DNA of 64,000 bases from Ruminococcus sp. (GTDB lineage: Bacteria > Bacillota > Clostridia > Oscillospirales > Ruminococcaceae). Location: positions 124,001 to 188,000 of the forward strand of contig JAFUAO010000010.1 in the NCBI GenBank assembly GCA_017460665.1, written 5' to 3'. Numbering within the stretch: the first letter of the stretch is position 1; the number at the start of each line of letters is the position of its first letter. Both the position numbers and the translations under genes were made by a program. This document shows positions 61,803 through 64,000 of this stretch, piece by piece. The notes under the pieces are model-generated. The model saw only the letters and a list, made by a program, of their open reading frames with translations. It did not search any database and was not told where the DNA came from.

Positions 61803-62795
61803 CTAATCAATATCTATTATTTGATACCGAATATTATGATCAATGCAGAACTTTTCAGCATAGGAGCCTTTAGTACATTTAATTAAAATATCTTGATTTT
61901 CTCTGAAAGCCTTTTCAGAAATATACTGAACAGAATCTGGAATTGTTACTTCCTCCAAACAATAACAATCCCAAAATGTATAATCCTCTATGATCCCAAT
62001 CTGCGGATATATAATAGTTCTAGCACTTTGAAAGCCAATCAGATCTGTAAAGTCCGATTTATAAAACTTAATACGGTGCTGAATATCTGACAATACTTTT
62101 TCAAGTTCATCATCAGTTGGATCTGAATGAACACGAATGCCTTGAATATCACCTATCAGATATAATAATTCACTGTTAAGGTAAGCATCATCAACATATA
62201 TTGGCACTACTTTTCCACCATTAGCTATTGTATATTCGATTTCTGTGGAAACATAGGAGCTTTGCAGTGATTTATCTGTAATAATAAGTATTACAAAGCC
62301 ACTATGAATAGAATCGTCAAGAGCTCTATGTAGCTGATCAGACCACAATTCTCCAGGCATTAAATCTTGATCAGTAAAAACCAGAAAATCGTGTTCTGTA
62401 AGTTTATCCGATATCTTTTTCATTAAAGAATAATCTTTGCGAGAGTAAGATATAAATACTTGCAATTGCCTTTGTATGTGCTCAATTTGGCTATCAATAT
62501 CTTTATGGAGATCAATTACAAATACTTTTTTATCGGGAAATTGTTGTATATAATCTAATTCTGAACGAACCCATACAGATTGTTGTGCGTTTGGACTATC
62601 TACATAAATAAACCATTCACGCTCTTTTATTTCTCGCTTTATCAGATCTTCTATTTCATCTGCATCGTTTAAGCATTTTAGATAAAACAGGAGAGGCTCA
62701 AATCCTTTTGACTCAAGTGCGTTTCTTATTTTCCTAACAAGATCAATATCAAGATGAGAATGAGAAATGAAGACCCAACCACCGCTTTTTTTCAT
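61803..62795 (-). CDS. Tandem TIR-domain protein with BspA-type LRR tail
   Basis: A 330-residue protein. TIR 1 about 4-105 (GGWVFISHSHLDIDLVRKI; RSELDY with Glu 79) and TIR 2 about 110-240 (LQVFISYSRKDYSLMKKI; STEIEY with Glu 185). Both keep a Glu at the position of the NADase catalytic residue. Residues 255-310 form one to two BspA-like LRR units (LEEVTIPDSVQYISEKAF). Bacterial TIR proteins act in antiphage defence by degrading or modifying NAD. Start at 62795, 8 bases after AAAGG; AT-rich, inside a mobilizable element. No sensor gene such as thsA or a CBASS cyclase is visible. Confidence 0.82.
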   Translation of the reverse strand: MKKSGGWVFISHSHLDIDLVRKIRNALESKGFEPLLFYLKCLNDADEIEDLIKREIKEREWFIYVDSPNAQQSVWVRSELDYIQQFPDKKVFVIDLHKDIDSQIEHIQRQLQVFISYSRKDYSLMKKISDKLTEHDFLVFTDQDLMPGELWSDQLHRALDDSIHSGFVILIITDKSLQSSYVSTEIEYTIANGGKVVPIYVDDAYLNSELLYLIGDIQGIRVHSDPTDDELEKVLSDIQHRIKFYKSDFTDLIGFQSARTIIYPQIGIIEDYTFWDCYCLEEVTIPDSVQYISEKAFRENQDILIKCTKGSYAEKFCIDHNIRYQIIDID

Positions 62796-62804
62796 AATTA
62801 ACAT

Positions 62805-63357
62805 CCTTTCTGTGAAGTTGTTACAAATTTATTATAGCACAATCGTAATTGTTTGTCAAACAATTATATGACCCAGAAAGATAATTCTTATGGATACAAG
62901 TATATTTAGCATTACGGTCGTGACGATGTTTGTGAGGTCTCAAAAAGACCGTCACCATCGTCACGGTGATGTCGATTTTGCTGAGATGATACTTCCTAAA
63001 ATATCTGAATCGGCAAATCCGAAAGTCACGATTTTTATAAAATTTACCCACATTTTCGGCTGCTCCGTCAGCCGTTCTCCCGTCAGGGATTACCCCGTAG
63101 GGCGGCATATGTACTTGTGATGTGGGTTTTCCCCGGCGCAAGTACTATGGCGTTACAAGCGGCGCACTCGCCTCTTGTAATCGCCGCTTTGCGGTTTTGG
63201 ATTGCCAATCTCCGTATCGTTGCAAACCAATTGCCCGGCAGGGCTTTGCGATAGCAATTCCTCGTCAGAGGTCATAGAAAGGAGTTGATGCCTATGTGGT
63301 AGAAATTGGATTGAGTAGAAAGAGAGAAGTAAATCCAATAAAAAAGAAAGGCGAACT
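62805..63357. other. Noncoding region with hairpins, candidate oriT
   Basis: No convincing gene between the TIR gene and the relaxase. Inverted repeats include TTGTTTG/CAAACAA (about 62850-62865), GGTCT-CAAAA-AGACC (about 62937-62951) and GTCACC/GGTGAT just after it; a GC-rich stretch (63050-63260) precedes the relaxase. MobV-type oriT sites lie directly upstream of the relaxase gene, so this is the expected place, but no nic site can be fixed by eye. Confidence 0.45.
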
Positions 63358-64000
63358 ATGAAAGAAAAACGAATCTCATTCGGTCAGGGACACGGCTCTC
63401 TGACTCACAATAACAGGGAGTTCGTGGCGGCGAATGTTGACCCACTCCGCACTCCCGATAATATCACTTTCGTGTGTCAGCCGATCGGCGAAGCATACGA
63501 TCAGCTCTTTGCCGAGTCAACAGAAAGATACAATGCTCGGCAGACAAGGAATGACCGCAAGGTACACGGCAGTTACTATGAACACCTCTTTGGTGTCAAG
63601 CCTTGCAGCACCGTCCGTACCGCAGCCGATAAGCGTAAGAGCTTCTATGAAGATGTGGTGCAGATCGGTAAAATGGAAGATTCAGGTATTGGCACGGAGG
63701 ATTTTCAGCTTGTGGCTGAATGCCTAAAAGAGTATATGGAGAGCTGGTCTGCCCGAAATCCCAACTTCTACATTTTTAACGCTGTCCTGCATTTGGACGA
63801 GCAAACACCTCATCTGCACATTGATTACATTCCTGTCGGTCATTACAAGCGAGGGCAGGACGTGCAGAACGGTATCGCTCAGGCACTCAAAGAAATGGGT
63901 TACGGCGAGGGTAAAATGGCTATCGCCCGTTGGAGAGCTGCTGAGGTCGAGGTGCTGAATGCGATCTGCCGTGAACACGGTATTGAACCTCTGCCACCGG
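63358..64000 (+). CDS. MobV/Pre-type plasmid recombination relaxase (runs off the window)
   Basis: The first 214 codons of a relaxase: MKEKRISFGQGHGSLTHNNR, and the MobV motif HLDEQTPHLHIDYIPV at about residues 143-158 with the metal-binding HLH. It nicks oriT and leads mobilization. AAAGG lies 7 bases before the ATG. It is preceded by the presumed oriT. The 3' end is outside the window. Confidence 0.85.
   Translation, partial: MKEKRISFGQGHGSLTHNNREFVAANVDPLRTPDNITFVCQPIGEAYDQLFAESTERYNARQTRNDRKVHGSYYEHLFGVKPCSTVRTAADKRKSFYEDVVQIGKMEDSGIGTEDFQLVAECLKEYMESWSARNPNFYIFNAVLHLDEQTPHLHIDYIPVGHYKRGQDVQNGIAQALKEMGYGEGKMAIARWRAAEVEVLNAICREHGIEPLPP

Noticed and set aside
62821-63141. Overlapping open frames on both strands upstream of the relaxase
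   Set aside because: Neither has a ribosome site or a recognisable domain, and the region carries inverted repeats expected of an oriT.

Overview
The window looks like chromosome of a gut or rumen Ruminococcus-type Firmicute (Oscillospiraceae). The main evidence is the number of exported proteins carrying type I dockerin repeats (paired D-x-N-x-D-G calcium loops), one of them fused to a GH43 arabinanase, together with BspA-type leucine-rich repeat proteins, AGGAGG ribosome sites and TTGACA-N17-TATAAT promoters. GC-rich core genes alternate with AT-rich accessory islands that contain many broken genes.

Layout. 0-4 kb: accessory end with a frameshifted zeta toxin and its partner, a Fic C-terminal remnant, an intact Phd/PIN toxin-antitoxin pair and small HTH genes, closed by a 3' fragment of a class II tRNA that marks an old integration site. 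4.3-11.1 kb: a LysR-linked redox cluster (flavodoxin, cupin, carboxymuconolactone decarboxylase, SDR, aldo/keto reductase, SnoaL-like) whose distal part has decayed. 11.3-18.4 kb: a broken dockerin gene, a GyrI-like protein, a radical SAM protein, a GNAT, then an overlapping operon of two WYL regulators and a CCA-adding enzyme. 18.4-20.2 kb: divergent from that operon, a hairpin-rich leader and a DUF2828 protein with Ro60-like architecture (helical module plus MIDAS vWA). 20.5-31.5 kb: FMN-binding protein, GH43-dockerin enzyme, a double methyltransferase, and dockerin/LRR surface proteins. 31.6-36.7 kb: remnant of a Tn4451-like mobilizable transposon (MobC, TnpW and TnpX relics) around an intact solute-binding lipoprotein. 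37-47.2 kb: LRR-dockerin protein and two TetR-controlled pairs of ABC exporters. 47.2-49.9 kb: a LysR-divergent operon with a cyclophilin-like lipoprotein.

50.1-56.4 kb: an integrated element between a truncated LysR gene and tRNA-Trp. It encodes two ribbon-helix-helix-like proteins, a 520-nt region without ORFs that folds as about twelve successive hairpins (several with GAAAC loops), a small conserved protein, an excisionase, a nonsense-mutated integrase, an AT-rich orphan gene and an intact integrase. 56.5-58.6 kb: cardiolipin synthase and thioesterase. 58.6-61.2 kb: the second copy of a 116-bp structured repeat, then an MFS efflux gene with a leader-peptide attenuator and an XRE regulator. 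61.3-64 kb: another mobilizable element with a truncated DUF3987 gene, a tandem-TIR protein with an LRR tail, an oriT-like region and the start of a MobV relaxase.

The strongest candidates for undescribed biology are the hairpin-array RNA at 51.4-51.9 kb, the WYL-WYL-CCA/DUF2828 neighbourhood with its structured leader at 14.8-20.2 kb, and the tandem-TIR-LRR protein at 61.8-62.8 kb. Indels and nonsense codons are frequent in accessory genes while the largest core genes are intact. That fits genuine decay, but assembly indels cannot be excluded from sequence alone.
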